This document shows positions 24,482-33,866 of a DNA stretch of 64,000 nucleotides, piece after piece. The notes under the pieces are model-generated. The model did not search any database and was not told the DNA's origin. It saw only the letters and a list, made by a program, of their open reading frames with translations. Each line of letters opens with the position of its first letter. The stretch's first letter is position 1. Source of the DNA: Algibacter miyuki. Its GTDB lineage: Bacteria; Bacteroidota; Bacteroidia; Flavobacteriales; Flavobacteriaceae. The stretch covers positions 1,370,501 through 1,434,500 of the forward strand of contig NZ_JAUFQP010000013.1 of the NCBI RefSeq assembly GCF_030409805.1. The letters run 5' to 3'. Made by a program: the position numbers and the translations under genes.

Positions 24482-24985
24482 TTAATTTATTTTTTGAATT
24501 TCATTTATAAGATCTTCTATATTCTCAAACGTTCGCTCGTGAAAAGAACGCTTTTTAGCATTAAAAATAATAGTAAACGGAATAGAGCCAGACCAATTAG
24601 GATCTATTTTATCTATCCAAGTATTAGAGTCTGGATCATCTAAAAGAACCACATTTGTAGTAATTCCTTTTTTCTTTAAAAATGGTTTTAGTTTTGTTTC
24701 TATATCTTCAGTAAAATCAAGACTTACCAATGTTACTTTTACCTGAGGATGCTGTTTTTGATATTCTTGTAATATTGGCAGCTCTTCAACGCAAGGCGCA
24801 CACCACATTGCCCAAAAATTAACAATATGAATCTCTTCTGAATCTGTATATAATAAAGGCTCTAAAGCATCAAAATTTAAAACAGGTATGCTTGTAGTAT
24901 TTGTATTTTTAATAATTTGTGAATTACTTTTGGTTGTAAATCCCAGAAATAACACAGTAATTAAGATTAAAATATTTTTACACAT
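24482..24985 (-). CDS. TlpA-like thiol-disulfide reductase
   Basis: 167 residues with an N-terminal hydrophobic leader (ILILITVLFLGF, 5-16) and a thioredoxin domain. The active site is W61-C62-A-P-C65 in NFWAMWCAPCVEEL, and GSIPFTIIFN supplies the cis-proline. Proteins of this type keep periplasmic thiols reduced, for example in cytochrome maturation. No cytochrome genes are adjacent, so the partner is probably the redoxin gene 11 bases downstream. Confidence 0.87.
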   Translation of the reverse strand: MCKNILILITVLFLGFTTKSNSQIIKNTNTTSIPVLNFDALEPLLYTDSEEIHIVNFWAMWCAPCVEELPILQEYQKQHPQVKVTLVSLDFTEDIETKLKPFLKKKGITTNVVLLDDPDSNTWIDKIDPNWSGSIPFTIIFNAKKRSFHERTFENIEDLINEIQKIN

Positions 24986-25177
24986 TTTTGGATTTGATTA
25001 TTTGGTACTCTAAAGTTTAAAAGTATCAGTATTCTCTTTAAAAAAAGAATGAAATAGACCATGTTTTATATTCTCACTATGAAATCGGCTTTTTTATAGA
25101 CGAAGATTAAAACCCTTAATAATCATCATTTCAATAAAGAAGAATCTTATAAAGAGTATGAAGAGTCTACCTGATTA

Positions 25178-25205
25178 TGTTATTCCTCAATATTTTGGAA
25201 TAACA
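25178..25205 (-). terminator. Weak hairpin downstream of the long efflux/YHYH operon
   Basis: TGTTATTCC (25178-25186) and GGAATAACA (25197-25205) pair across a 10-base loop, 30 bases after the LytTR gene stop. There is no good U-tract, so termination is uncertain. Confidence 0.3.
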
Positions 25206-25234
25206 CAGGTGTGGTATGGAATGAAGGTAATTAG

Positions 25235-25963
25235 CTACAAAGAATTATTATTCACAAACTCCAAAAACTTAGGTTTGTATTGTTCAGAAACAGTGATACG
25301 TTGGTTGTTGATAATAATCTGACTACGTTCTATAACCTCAATGTTTTTTAGTGAAACAATAAAAGAACGATGCACTCGCATAAAATGACTTTCAGGCAAT
25401 TCTTCCTCTAGTGATTTTAAACTCATAAGGGTTAAAATAGCTTTCGGATTGTCTTTTACCCATATTTTTATATAATCTTTTAAACCTTCAAAATATAGTA
25501 CATCATCTAATTTTATGCGTAATTGTTTGTATTCCGATTTTACAAAAAGAAATTCTTTTGCTTCGGAAACTGCGTTTTGCGAATTCCCTTTTAACAACGA
25601 AAACCAAGTATTAGCTTTATTGGCAGCGGCTAGAAATTCGGCATAATCAAAAGGTTTTAATAAATAATCTATAGCTTCAACCTTAAAGCCTTCCAAAGCA
25701 TATTGATCAAAAGCGGTTGTGAAAATTACTCGCGTATCTTTTGGTAGCATTTTTGAAAACTCTAATCCTGTTAAATCGGGCATTTGTATGTCTAGAAATA
25801 ATAAATCTACAGGTTTGTTTTTAATAAACTCCATAGCTTCAATAGCACTACTACACTTTTGTTTTAGCTCTAAAAAAGGGGTTTTCTCCACATAACTTTC
25901 TACTAAATTTAGTGCCATAGGCTCATCATCTACAATAACACAACTGATTTTTATATTACTCAT
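25235..25963 (-). CDS. LytTR-family response regulator
   Basis: 242 residues. The receiver domain has acidic residues D12-D13, phospho-acceptor D58 (LLFLDIQMPDLTG) and the DYLLKPF lysine loop near 105-111. From about 140 the LytTR DNA-binding domain follows (VKSEYKQLRIKLDDVLYFEGLKDY in parts, then MRVHRSFIVSLKNIE). The likely cognate sensor is the LytS-type kinase at 30852, which lacks an adjacent regulator. Between them sit an ABC exporter and three exported proteins. The gene is 44 bases after the preceding lipoprotein gene in the same direction. Confidence 0.92.
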   Translation of the reverse strand: MSNIKISCVIVDDEPMALNLVESYVEKTPFLELKQKCSSAIEAMEFIKNKPVDLLFLDIQMPDLTGLEFSKMLPKDTRVIFTTAFDQYALEGFKVEAIDYLLKPFDYAEFLAAANKANTWFSLLKGNSQNAVSEAKEFLFVKSEYKQLRIKLDDVLYFEGLKDYIKIWVKDNPKAILTLMSLKSLEEELPESHFMRVHRSFIVSLKNIEVIERSQIIINNQRITVSEQYKPKFLEFVNNNSL

Positions 25964-26007
25964 TATTTAAGTGGATTTGGTTTGTATCAAAAATAAATAT
26001 ACTTCAG

Positions 26008-27024
26008 TTAATTTACGGTGTATCTAACAATTACTTCATTATCTAAAATAACGTTGGTAGACCATATAAATTGGGCATCGGCTTGGCTGTTATCAAAAAC
26101 ATCGATAAAGTTAGTATAGGCTGGTTTATTATCAACACCTATAGTTTTGTTTGAAAACTCGGTGGCGTTAGGCCATTCGTTATCATCAAAATCTGCAGAT
26201 TGCCAATTTGATGGAATTTTCCAATGCAAAGCGAAATAAGATGTGCCGTCATTAGAATCTTCTGTACTGCATGTTTTACTTAATCTTAAAGCACCTTCTT
26301 CTGAAGCACAAGATAAATCTTTTAAAGGCGCGGTGTAAAATGTTTGAGCTTTCCAATTAGAATCTGTTGTGGCAATTATATCGCCTTCTGCATTTTTGAA
26401 AACAGCAACCATACCACCATCTCCTGGGTGAAACGCTTGTCCTCTATTGGCCTCAGAACCTAAACCACTATTTTCTTCCCAATCGACTAATTTCATGGCG
26501 ATTGTAAAAGGTGTATTCACCTTAAAACGAACAATATTAGAATTAAACTGTGTAAAAGGTACATTATCCTTACCTACTGGTACGCCATTGATATACATTT
26601 CAAAGTAGTTATCGGCAAAGACATAAGCTGTAATAATTTCGCCATCGGCATCCACTTCTATAATATCTTTTCCATCTAATGCTGCTAAGGCTTCATCTGT
26701 AGATGCGTATTCTACTTTTGTACACGGATTAAACAAATCGGATGCAAAAGGAAAGGTTTCATTTGTAAAGTTAGCTTCAGCAGGTACGGTCCATTTACTG
26801 CCATCTGTTGCTGTAGAGGTACCAATGGGGGCTTTTCTGCCTCTATCGCATTCAAAAATATTTTGGGTAACTACGGTTGCAGATCCTTGTGATACAGAAG
26901 CTGTTCCTGTATAAACTATTGAATTTTCGGATGTCGTTTTCTTACTATTTTGACCATTTTTGCAAGCTGCTATTGAAAAACAGGCTAAAACAATCATTAG
27001 TGTGCTATTCTTTAAATGTATCAT
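26008..27024 (-). CDS. Hypothetical lipoprotein of the YHYH module
   Basis: 338 residues with a lipoprotein leader (LACFSIAACKNG, acylated Cys at 21). The mature part is beta-rich and contains ADNYFEMYINGVPVGKDN and FNSNIVRFKVNTPFTIAMK, reminiscent of a galactose-binding-like jelly roll, plus several cysteines (for example in FECDRGRK and SCASEEG) that could form disulfides. No catalytic signature recognised. It sits between a YbhB-like lipoprotein gene (13 bases upstream) and a LytTR regulator gene, within a long same-strand run. Confidence 0.65.
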   Translation of the reverse strand: MIHLKNSTLMIVLACFSIAACKNGQNSKKTTSENSIVYTGTASVSQGSATVVTQNIFECDRGRKAPIGTSTATDGSKWTVPAEANFTNETFPFASDLFNPCTKVEYASTDEALAALDGKDIIEVDADGEIITAYVFADNYFEMYINGVPVGKDNVPFTQFNSNIVRFKVNTPFTIAMKLVDWEENSGLGSEANRGQAFHPGDGGMVAVFKNAEGDIIATTDSNWKAQTFYTAPLKDLSCASEEGALRLSKTCSTEDSNDGTSYFALHWKIPSNWQSADFDDNEWPNATEFSNKTIGVDNKPAYTNFIDVFDNSQADAQFIWSTNVILDNEVIVRYTVN

Positions 27025-27037
27025 TATTATATTTTTT

Positions 27038-27637
27038 TTAGTTTGAGTCTATAAATGTTAAAGTCGTTCTGTCTATAATGTTTACGGTTGCAAGTGCATT
27101 CATAAAGGCATTGTAATCTACGTTTAAACTGTGTTTTTCCGGTAACGTAGCAGGCGTTTCTGATAAGGCATAAAGGGCTATGGTGTATTCGTGTTTACCT
27201 TTGCCACGAGAACACGGCGATGTGTAGGATATCGCTGTACCGTCTTTATTTCCGCCCATAAACCAATCGCCTTTGGATGCCATTTTATATGGTATTTCGG
27301 TTGTTTTAGGATCTATATCCCATAATAAGAGGTATGAATTGATTTCTGATTTATCATCCTTTTTAGGATAATGATACATTACAATGGCTAAAGATTTAGT
27401 GCCATCCGGTACATTTTTCCACGAAAGTGGTATGGAATTTTCCACATCGTTTACTTTCTCTTCACATTTGTAAGCATCCAATAGAACACCGTTTTCTATA
27501 GCGGTACTACTTAGTTTAAAATTTGAATGGATGGTTTTATAATCATCATGATTTACTTTTGTTATTGCTTTGTCATTGTTTTTACAAGACATAAAACACG
27601 TAACAAGCAGAAGCACTAAAAATTTCGAATGTTTCAT
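27038..27637 (-). CDS. YbhB/YbcL (PEBP, Raf-kinase-inhibitor-like) lipoprotein
   Basis: 199 residues. Leader MKHSKFLVLLLVTCFMSC ends in a lipobox with Cys18. The PEBP fold shows as SAIENG-like start, IPLSWKNVPDGTKSLAIVMYHY, DIDPKTTEIP and SPCSRGKGKHEYTIALYALS, the ligand-site motifs of bacterial YbhB proteins. Despite the name, bacterial members have no shown kinase target. Its ATG overlaps the YHYH gene stop by 4 bases (ATGA), so the two are translationally coupled. Confidence 0.88.
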   Translation of the reverse strand: MKHSKFLVLLLVTCFMSCKNNDKAITKVNHDDYKTIHSNFKLSSTAIENGVLLDAYKCEEKVNDVENSIPLSWKNVPDGTKSLAIVMYHYPKKDDKSEINSYLLLWDIDPKTTEIPYKMASKGDWFMGGNKDGTAISYTSPCSRGKGKHEYTIALYALSETPATLPEKHSLNVDYNAFMNALATVNIIDRTTLTFIDSN

Positions 27638-28959
27638 TTTTCTCTAGGTTTATAAGTTTCAACCGTTGATGTACCATCAGGATTTATAAATTGATAGCTG
27701 TAATTATCGTCGCTGTCCCAATTGTAATTAATGATATATTCTTCTGAGTCTAGACTATAGGTTAATGCATATGAATTTTCTCCTAAAGATTTAAAATCAA
27801 TAATCTCTGCACCTCGTAACGGGGTTAAAGCAGGTCGTAATTCTTGTGTTCTTGGTTGTGGATACACTTGGTTTTCTGGCGCTTTTGTTTTTGGATCTAA
27901 TATCACTTCGCCTCGCATACCTGCGATAAAATAAGGATATTCTTTAATGGTATGGTATTGATAAGAACCATCTGGGTTTGTTTTTCCTAAATATTTATCT
28001 AATGTATCTGTTGTTTCTCCATAGACAGGAAAACCATCAACAGCGTAAGCAACCGGGTTTCCAATTCCTACTTGATTTTGTAAGTGTAATGGTGGTAAAT
28101 GGTAATGATAATCGTCTGCACGACCACAATGTCCGCCCCAGTTGTCTAATTCTCCGATGGCATTAGCATCTTCTCCTCTATTATTTAAAGGATTAAAGAT
28201 AGGTATTCCATTGACTGCAACAGCAATGGCTCCTTTAAGTAAATTGGTTTTTGTAGATAGCGGGTGCTCTGCCATTTTAGGGTGCGTAGGTATAGCCCAA
28301 CTATTACCACCCGTGTAATTTTGATTAATAGGCACTTGTTGTTGCCAATTTGTGATACCAACCATCATGTCATGATCTGGTAATCCATTTGAAGAAATAT
28401 AGAGATAATTATCATCAGTATGGGTTGAAACCCCATCAAATTTCTCGAAAAAAGTTTGCATCATTCCAACATCACTCGAAAGTGTTTCTGTTTGACTTGT
28501 TTTAGCAGTACTTGTATTTTTGCAAGACACAATAAAAAGCACAACTAAACCAAGTGTGCCGTGCGTGAGGTAAATAGCTCTTTTTTGCTTTATCAGTTTA
28601 GATACAGAAAAAGATAAAAGAAAGATACCCAAAGCTATAAGACTTATATTAAAGTGAGATAAAGGTTGTTGCTCCGTTTCTACTGTTGCATTATTATTTA
28701 AAGTTTGAATGAACTCACTTTTGGATTTAATGTAATCTTGATCGACTTCTGTAAATTCCGAAATTTGAAAAATACTCACTTTATGGTTTCCATCTAAAAG
28801 CCAAACTTCTTCATTTTCATATTTTATAAAGTCAGCATTAATTGTTTTATTTTCAGTTGTTAGCTCCCATGTTTTCAAATCTAGCCCATGTCCGCCTTCA
28901 TGCGCAGAAATAGAGCCAAAAGAAAAGACGATGAGAATCATTAATATTGAATGTTTCAT
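27634..28959 (-). CDS. YHYH-domain protein with N-terminal membrane module
   Basis: 441 residues. A signal peptide (cleavage near SISA19-H) precedes about 80 residues with WELTTENKTINADFIKY and EVWLLDGNHKVSI. Two hydrophobic segments follow at about 105-120 and 131-147, the second ending in LFIVSCKNTST, which looks like an internal lipobox. The YHYH domain occupies about 185-390, with GHCGRADDYHYHLPP (276-290) and NPVAYAVDGFPVYG. YHYH proteins are exported proteins of unknown function. The layout suggests an older fusion of a membrane protein to a YHYH lipoprotein. Coupled to the YbhB-like gene downstream. Confidence 0.82.
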   Translation of the reverse strand: MKHSILMILIVFSFGSISAHEGGHGLDLKTWELTTENKTINADFIKYENEEVWLLDGNHKVSIFQISEFTEVDQDYIKSKSEFIQTLNNNATVETEQQPLSHFNISLIALGIFLLSFSVSKLIKQKRAIYLTHGTLGLVVLFIVSCKNTSTAKTSQTETLSSDVGMMQTFFEKFDGVSTHTDDNYLYISSNGLPDHDMMVGITNWQQQVPINQNYTGGNSWAIPTHPKMAEHPLSTKTNLLKGAIAVAVNGIPIFNPLNNRGEDANAIGELDNWGGHCGRADDYHYHLPPLHLQNQVGIGNPVAYAVDGFPVYGETTDTLDKYLGKTNPDGSYQYHTIKEYPYFIAGMRGEVILDPKTKAPENQVYPQPRTQELRPALTPLRGAEIIDFKSLGENSYALTYSLDSEEYIINYNWDSDDNYSYQFINPDGTSTVETYKPREK

Positions 28960-28990
28960 AGGTTTTTAATAGTTATAGGAATAGTTGAAT

Positions 28991-30790
28991 TTATTCTTTT
29001 AAAGTGTTTTTAATTTTATCTATATTTAAGCTATTCGCCATCGCATTGAAAATTTTATAATAGGCACTCTCATTGTTATACAATGCCTCATGAGTACCCT
29101 GTTCTATTACTTTTCCTTTTTCTAAAACAATAACATTTTCAGCATCGATTATTTGAGAAATACTATGTGAAATAACAATTACCGTTCGCCCCTTTTTTAT
29201 GGCATCTAAACTTTTCTTTATTTTTTCTGTTGCTATAGCATCCAAACTCGCCGTGGGTTCATCAAGAAAAATAATAGGAGGATTTTTTAGAAACAATCGT
29301 GCTATAGAAACCCGTTGTTGTTGTCCTCCAGAAAGTAAGGTTGCTTTTGAATTATAGCCATCGGGTAATTGACTGATTTGCTCATGGATATAAGCTTGTT
29401 TTGCTGCCGCTATAACCTCGTTATCTGTAGCATTTTCTTTTCCGTAAAGGATGTTTTCTTTAATACTACCATTAAATATATGATTTTTTTGTAATACCAA
29501 CCCAATGTTATCTCGTAACCAATGCGTATCATATTTTTGTAAATCAACGCCATCTAAAAGTATTTCTCCCGAGGTTGGCGCATAGAATTTATCTAGCAAA
29601 TTAATCATCGTGCTTTTTCCAGCGCCACTTAAACCAACTAGTGCATTTATGGTATTGGGTTTAATAACCATGGAAACATCATACAGCGCTTTGGTTCCGT
29701 TTGGATATGCAAAATCAACATTTTTAATTTCAAAAGTACCGGTGAATTTTTCAGGAATGTACGTGCCACTTAATTCTGTTTGATCATCGGCGTCCATAAT
29801 TTCAAAAAAGGCATCCGAATATATTATCGCATCTTGTACTTCATCATAAATACGATGTAGTTGTTGTATAGGTGCCGATACATTGTTAAATAGCAAAATA
29901 TGAAACATTATGGCGCCAATAGTCATGCTGCCATTTAAAACAAAATAAGCGGTTAAGATGATAATAATAACGACTCCAAATTGTTCTGTGAATTTTTTTA
30001 ATCCATCAAATAAGAAACTTAGTTTTCTTGTTTGTAATTGATTTTCAGTCATATCTAACTGAATGGCTTCATGCTTTTTACTTTCAAAACTTTCTCTTGT
30101 AAAAGATTTGATAACAGTAATTGAATTTATTAAACCAATAATGCCATTGTTTTTTGTTTCTCTATATTTTCTCATGGTGCGTCTAAAACCTTTCAGTTTT
30201 TTAGCTTGTAGACTGCTTATGTAGAAGAAAAGTGGAATAATTGAAAGACTCACTAACCCCACATATACGTTGGCGTTAAACATGATAATTAAAGCGACAA
30301 AGGCGTTAAAAAATAAAGGTAATATATCAATAAAAAAGTTTTTTACTAACTGTGTTAGGCTGGAAACGCCTAAATCTATTCTGGTTTGTAATTTGCCACT
30401 TTCATTCGTTGGAGAACTGTAAAAAGCCATTTTGTAAGTTAATATGCGTTCTACAATGTTTTGCGCAAAGTCTTTTGAAATGTAAATTTTCATTTTTTCT
30501 CCGTAGAACTTTTGACCAAATTGTACTAATGCATAAAAACCTTCCTTTAAAAGAAGAATAATGCTAATTGTTGCTAATAGCGAAAACCCTTCTTTTACGG
30601 TTTTATTAGCGTTACTTAAAGTAGTTAATTCATCTACAGTGTAGCGCAATACTAATGCATTAACCTGCGCCAATAATGCGCCAATTATAGTTAAAATTAA
30701 AGACGCAATAACCAAGTTTTTGTACGGTTTTACGTAATTCCAGAGTTTTTTAAAAAGCGCTACAAGCGTCTGCTTAGAGGCATCTTTCAT
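28991..30790 (-). CDS. ABC exporter, fused membrane and ATPase domains
   Basis: 599 residues. Six-helix exporter membrane domain to about 330, then a complete ATPase: Walker A GLSGAGKST (386-394), Q-loop VLQKN (432-436), signature LSGGQQQR (486-493), Walker B IIFLDEPTASLD (506-517) and H-loop VIVISHS. All catalytic residues are present, unlike the ABC protein at 3621. Works as a homodimer or with a partner not encoded here. It starts 61 bases after the LytS kinase gene and precedes the YHYH genes, so it may export or energise something for that module. Substrate unknown. Confidence 0.9.
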   Translation of the reverse strand: MKDASKQTLVALFKKLWNYVKPYKNLVIASLILTIIGALLAQVNALVLRYTVDELTTLSNANKTVKEGFSLLATISIILLLKEGFYALVQFGQKFYGEKMKIYISKDFAQNIVERILTYKMAFYSSPTNESGKLQTRIDLGVSSLTQLVKNFFIDILPLFFNAFVALIIMFNANVYVGLVSLSIIPLFFYISSLQAKKLKGFRRTMRKYRETKNNGIIGLINSITVIKSFTRESFESKKHEAIQLDMTENQLQTRKLSFLFDGLKKFTEQFGVVIIIILTAYFVLNGSMTIGAIMFHILLFNNVSAPIQQLHRIYDEVQDAIIYSDAFFEIMDADDQTELSGTYIPEKFTGTFEIKNVDFAYPNGTKALYDVSMVIKPNTINALVGLSGAGKSTMINLLDKFYAPTSGEILLDGVDLQKYDTHWLRDNIGLVLQKNHIFNGSIKENILYGKENATDNEVIAAAKQAYIHEQISQLPDGYNSKATLLSGGQQQRVSIARLFLKNPPIIFLDEPTASLDAIATEKIKKSLDAIKKGRTVIVISHSISQIIDAENVIVLEKGKVIEQGTHEALYNNESAYYKIFNAMANSLNIDKIKNTLKE

Positions 30791-30851
30791 ATATTAAAAT
30801 TTAAGCGTATTGTGATTTGATAAATCGATTATTTTAGTCATGTTGCCATAC

Positions 30852-31889
30852 TTAGTTTGTTTCCACTTCTAAGGTTACTAAAAAGCGATCATCTTTTAAA
30901 ATAGTTTTAAAGTTGAATTTATCTGAATACAATAACTCCAAACGTTTTTCTAAATTCTGAAGCCCGATACCAGAGCCACTTTTATCGTCTGTTTTCTTCG
31001 GAAAATTATGGTTTTCAACAGAAAATAACACCGTTGCATCATCACAAGTCATATTAATATCAATCGTACTTGGTTTAGTCGCCGAAACCCCATGTTTAAA
31101 TGCATTTTCAATTAATGAAATAAATAATAAAGGCGCTATTTGAATACCTGTTTCTTTAATAGGAAAACTATAACTAACCGTTGTTTTATCTGATACTCTT
31201 AACTTCATTAAATCAATATACTTTTTAAGAAAATCAATTTCTTTACTAAGCGGCACGACTTCTAAATTAGTCTCATACAACATATAACGCATCAGTTTAC
31301 TTAAACTGTGAATAGAAGATTTTGCTTGATCTGGCGAAATATCGACTAATGAATAGATGTTATTTAAAGAATTAAAAAAAAAATGCGGTTGCAATTGATA
31401 ATGCAAATGCTGTAACTCTGACTTCAATTTAAAGTTAGCGGCTTCCTTACGTTCTGTTTCCGTTTTAACCCATCGTTTTGTAGATTTTAATGCTACTGAA
31501 AAGAATAAAGGTGCTAAATACGATAACAATTGTATGTACATCGCTATTTTAAATGGAGGCTCTGTTCTCTCGGTATTTGCTCGACGTTTTTTTAAAATAT
31601 ATTGAAAATAGTTATCTTCAATATATTCTTTTAAAAATAAAAAGAATGCTATAATTATGATATTCAGTAGAATAAACTGAACTGTTTTTTTGGGGAACAA
31701 ATAACGATCTACTAAAACAAAGAAGTTAAAGTAAAAGATAATGGCAGAAAAGAATAAAGGAATCCAAAAATGCGCAATTACTCTATTCATTTCTTGTTCT
31801 TCACCAGATGATAGCAAATAAGGCAAACAAAATAGTGTTAACCATACTAGCACATGTGATATTACCGTTATTGTTTTATTCTTGTACAT
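30852..31889 (-). CDS. LytS-type sensor histidine kinase
   Basis: 345 residues. Four hydrophobic segments (about 8-25, 42-60, 70-86, 118-135) form a membrane domain without a recognisable ligand domain. The His_kinase motif LQPHFFFNSLNN places the phospho-acceptor at H169. The ATPase domain follows with LIENAFKHGV and GSGIGLQNL. It lies 6 bases after the MacB-like permease gene, the usual place for a kinase in flavobacterial macAB-tolC operons, but no regulator follows directly; the LytTR protein at 25235 is the probable partner. Confidence 0.9.
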   Translation of the reverse strand: MYKNKTITVISHVLVWLTLFCLPYLLSSGEEQEMNRVIAHFWIPLFFSAIIFYFNFFVLVDRYLFPKKTVQFILLNIIIIAFFLFLKEYIEDNYFQYILKKRRANTERTEPPFKIAMYIQLLSYLAPLFFSVALKSTKRWVKTETERKEAANFKLKSELQHLHYQLQPHFFFNSLNNIYSLVDISPDQAKSSIHSLSKLMRYMLYETNLEVVPLSKEIDFLKKYIDLMKLRVSDKTTVSYSFPIKETGIQIAPLLFISLIENAFKHGVSATKPSTIDINMTCDDATVLFSVENHNFPKKTDDKSGSGIGLQNLEKRLELLYSDKFNFKTILKDDRFLVTLEVETN

Positions 31890-31895
31890 AATTTA

Positions 31896-33116
31896 TTATT
31901 CGTAACGTAAAGCAGTTATTGGATCTAAAGCTGATGCTTTTCTTGCAGGATACCATCCAAAAAAGATACCCGTTACAGCACAAACTGCAAAAGAAATCAC
32001 AATAGAATACATAGCCACACTTGTAGGCCAATTTAAGAATTTTTCTATGAACACCGTTGCTCCAAGTCCTAATAATACTCCTAAAACACCACCTGTTATA
32101 CTTATTAGAATGGCTTCTATTAAAAATTGCATTAAAATATCAGAGCCCTTTCCTCCTACAGCCATTCGTAAACCAATTTCTTTAGTACGTTCTTTAACAG
32201 AAACATACATAATGTTCATAATTCCAATTCCTCCAATTAATAACGAGATACTTGCCACTGCAACTAATAGAATAGTTAGCATTTCACTGGTAGAACTGAA
32301 GGTTGAAATTAACTCTTCCATGGAACGTACGGTAAAATCGTCTGTATCACTATCAGTTAACTTATGTTGTTCTCTTAAAATTTTAGAGACTTCTAAAACA
32401 GCATTAGGCGCATCATTCTCACTAATGGCAGATGCCATAATTTGATTTAAATGATCGATAGCCAAAATACGTTTTTGTACCGTTGTATAAGGCGCAATAA
32501 CGACATCATCCTGATCTTGACCAAAGGTGTTTTCACCTTTTTCCTCTAAAACGCCAATCACTTTAAAGGGAATATTATTAAAACGAATCATTTGCCCGAC
32601 CGGATCTTGACCGTCAGTAAACACATTTTCTACAACTGTTTGACCAATTACAGCTACTTTTGAAGCCGTTTGTACTTCTGCATCTGTAAACATGCTTCCG
32701 CTCTGTAAACCGACGACTTTAATGTTTAAATATTCAGGATTAACACCATAAATTGATGATGGCCAGTTACTAGAACCGTTTATAACCTGACCTCTACCTT
32801 CTACTACTGGAGAACTATAACTTAATAAAGTCGATTGTGCTTTAATGGCTTCATAATCACTTAAAGTCAGTGATTCCATAACACTTGCTTCCTGTCTCAC
32901 GCCTCCTTTTGTGTCTGCTCCTGCTTTTATTGTAATCATGTTGGATCCCATAGCAGAAATGGAAGTACGAATACTTTCCTTTGAACCTTCTCCAATGGCT
33001 AACATAGCGATAACAGAAGCGACACCAATAATAATTCCAAGCATGGTTAACAAAGTTCTGGTTTTGTTAAGAATGATGGCTTTTGTTGCGATTTTAAATA
33101 AATTTAATAGTCTCAT
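31896..33116 (-). CDS. MacB-like ABC transporter permease (FtsX fold)
   Basis: 406 residues. N-terminal helix (LTMLGIIIGVASVIAMLAIG), a large periplasmic domain of about 230 residues, then three C-terminal helices with IGGIGIMNIMYVSVKERTKE, the MacB/FtsX hallmark. It lacks the ATPase, which is encoded separately 2 bases upstream. Together with the adaptor and TolC genes upstream it forms a mechanotransmission-type efflux system that exports periplasmic substrates such as macrolides, peptides or siderophores in studied relatives. Confidence 0.92.
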   Translation of the reverse strand: MRLLNLFKIATKAIILNKTRTLLTMLGIIIGVASVIAMLAIGEGSKESIRTSISAMGSNMITIKAGADTKGGVRQEASVMESLTLSDYEAIKAQSTLLSYSSPVVEGRGQVINGSSNWPSSIYGVNPEYLNIKVVGLQSGSMFTDAEVQTASKVAVIGQTVVENVFTDGQDPVGQMIRFNNIPFKVIGVLEEKGENTFGQDQDDVVIAPYTTVQKRILAIDHLNQIMASAISENDAPNAVLEVSKILREQHKLTDSDTDDFTVRSMEELISTFSSTSEMLTILLVAVASISLLIGGIGIMNIMYVSVKERTKEIGLRMAVGGKGSDILMQFLIEAILISITGGVLGVLLGLGATVFIEKFLNWPTSVAMYSIVISFAVCAVTGIFFGWYPARKASALDPITALRYE

Positions 33117-33118
33117 AA

Positions 33119-33862
33119 TTAATCGTCTTGTTTAGGTAATTTGGCTAATTCGTTTGCTGCAGATTGAATATTATCATTATTATAATCTTTCATAACCGCA
33201 CCATCTTTTAATACAATAGTTCTACTACTAAACGTAGCAATATCCGGCTCGTGCGTTACGAATGTAATCGTAATACCTTGTTTGTTTAACTCTTGAAATA
33301 AGGACATGATTTCGTAAGATGTACGTGTATCTAAGTTTCCTGTCGCTTCATCAGCCAATATCATTACTGGATTGTTAACTAGCGATCTAGCAATAGCTAC
33401 ACGTTGCTGTTGTCCACCCGAAAGTTGTGCTGGTGTATGATGTAAACGTTCTCCAAGTCCTACTTTTTCTAAAGCTTCAATAGCACGTTTTCTGCGTTCT
33501 TCTGTAGATACTTTGCTGTTGTACAATAAAGGTAATTCTACATTTTCAATAGCAGATGTTCTTGCTAGTAAATTATACGATTGAAAAATGAAACCAATCT
33601 TCTCGTTTCTAATGGTTGCTAATTCATTTCGAGATAAATCTTTTACGCGTACACCATCAATTTCGTAAGTTCCGGACGTTGGCTGATCTAAACATCCTAA
33701 AATGTTAAGCATGGTACTTTTTCCCGAACCACTAGATCCCATAATAGTCACAAACTCTCCTTCTTTTATATCAAACGAAATACCTCTCAACGCATGAACC
33801 GTTTCGGTTCCCATGGTAAACTCTCGTTTTAAATCTTCTATTTTTATGATTGCTTTTTTCAT
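33119..33862 (-). CDS. MacB/LolD-like ABC transporter ATP-binding protein
   Basis: 247 residues from the ATG at 33862. A GTG at 33886 inside the upstream gene would add 8 residues and is less likely. Walker A GSSGSGKST, Q-loop FIFQSYNLL, signature LSGGQQQR, Walker B VMILADEATGNLD and H-loop FVTHEPD are all intact. It powers the FtsX-type permease encoded 2 bases downstream. The ATG is 4 bases after the adaptor gene stop. Confidence 0.92.
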   Translation of the reverse strand: MKKAIIKIEDLKREFTMGTETVHALRGISFDIKEGEFVTIMGSSGSGKSTMLNILGCLDQPTSGTYEIDGVRVKDLSRNELATIRNEKIGFIFQSYNLLARTSAIENVELPLLYNSKVSTEERRKRAIEALEKVGLGERLHHTPAQLSGGQQQRVAIARSLVNNPVMILADEATGNLDTRTSYEIMSLFQELNKQGITITFVTHEPDIATFSSRTIVLKDGAVMKDYNNDNIQSAANELAKLPKQDD

Positions 33863-33866
33863 CGTA

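Noticed and set aside
32047-32445. 132-codon plus-strand frame within the MacB-like permease
   Set aside because: It is a mirror of a strongly conserved gene and has biased, non-domain composition.
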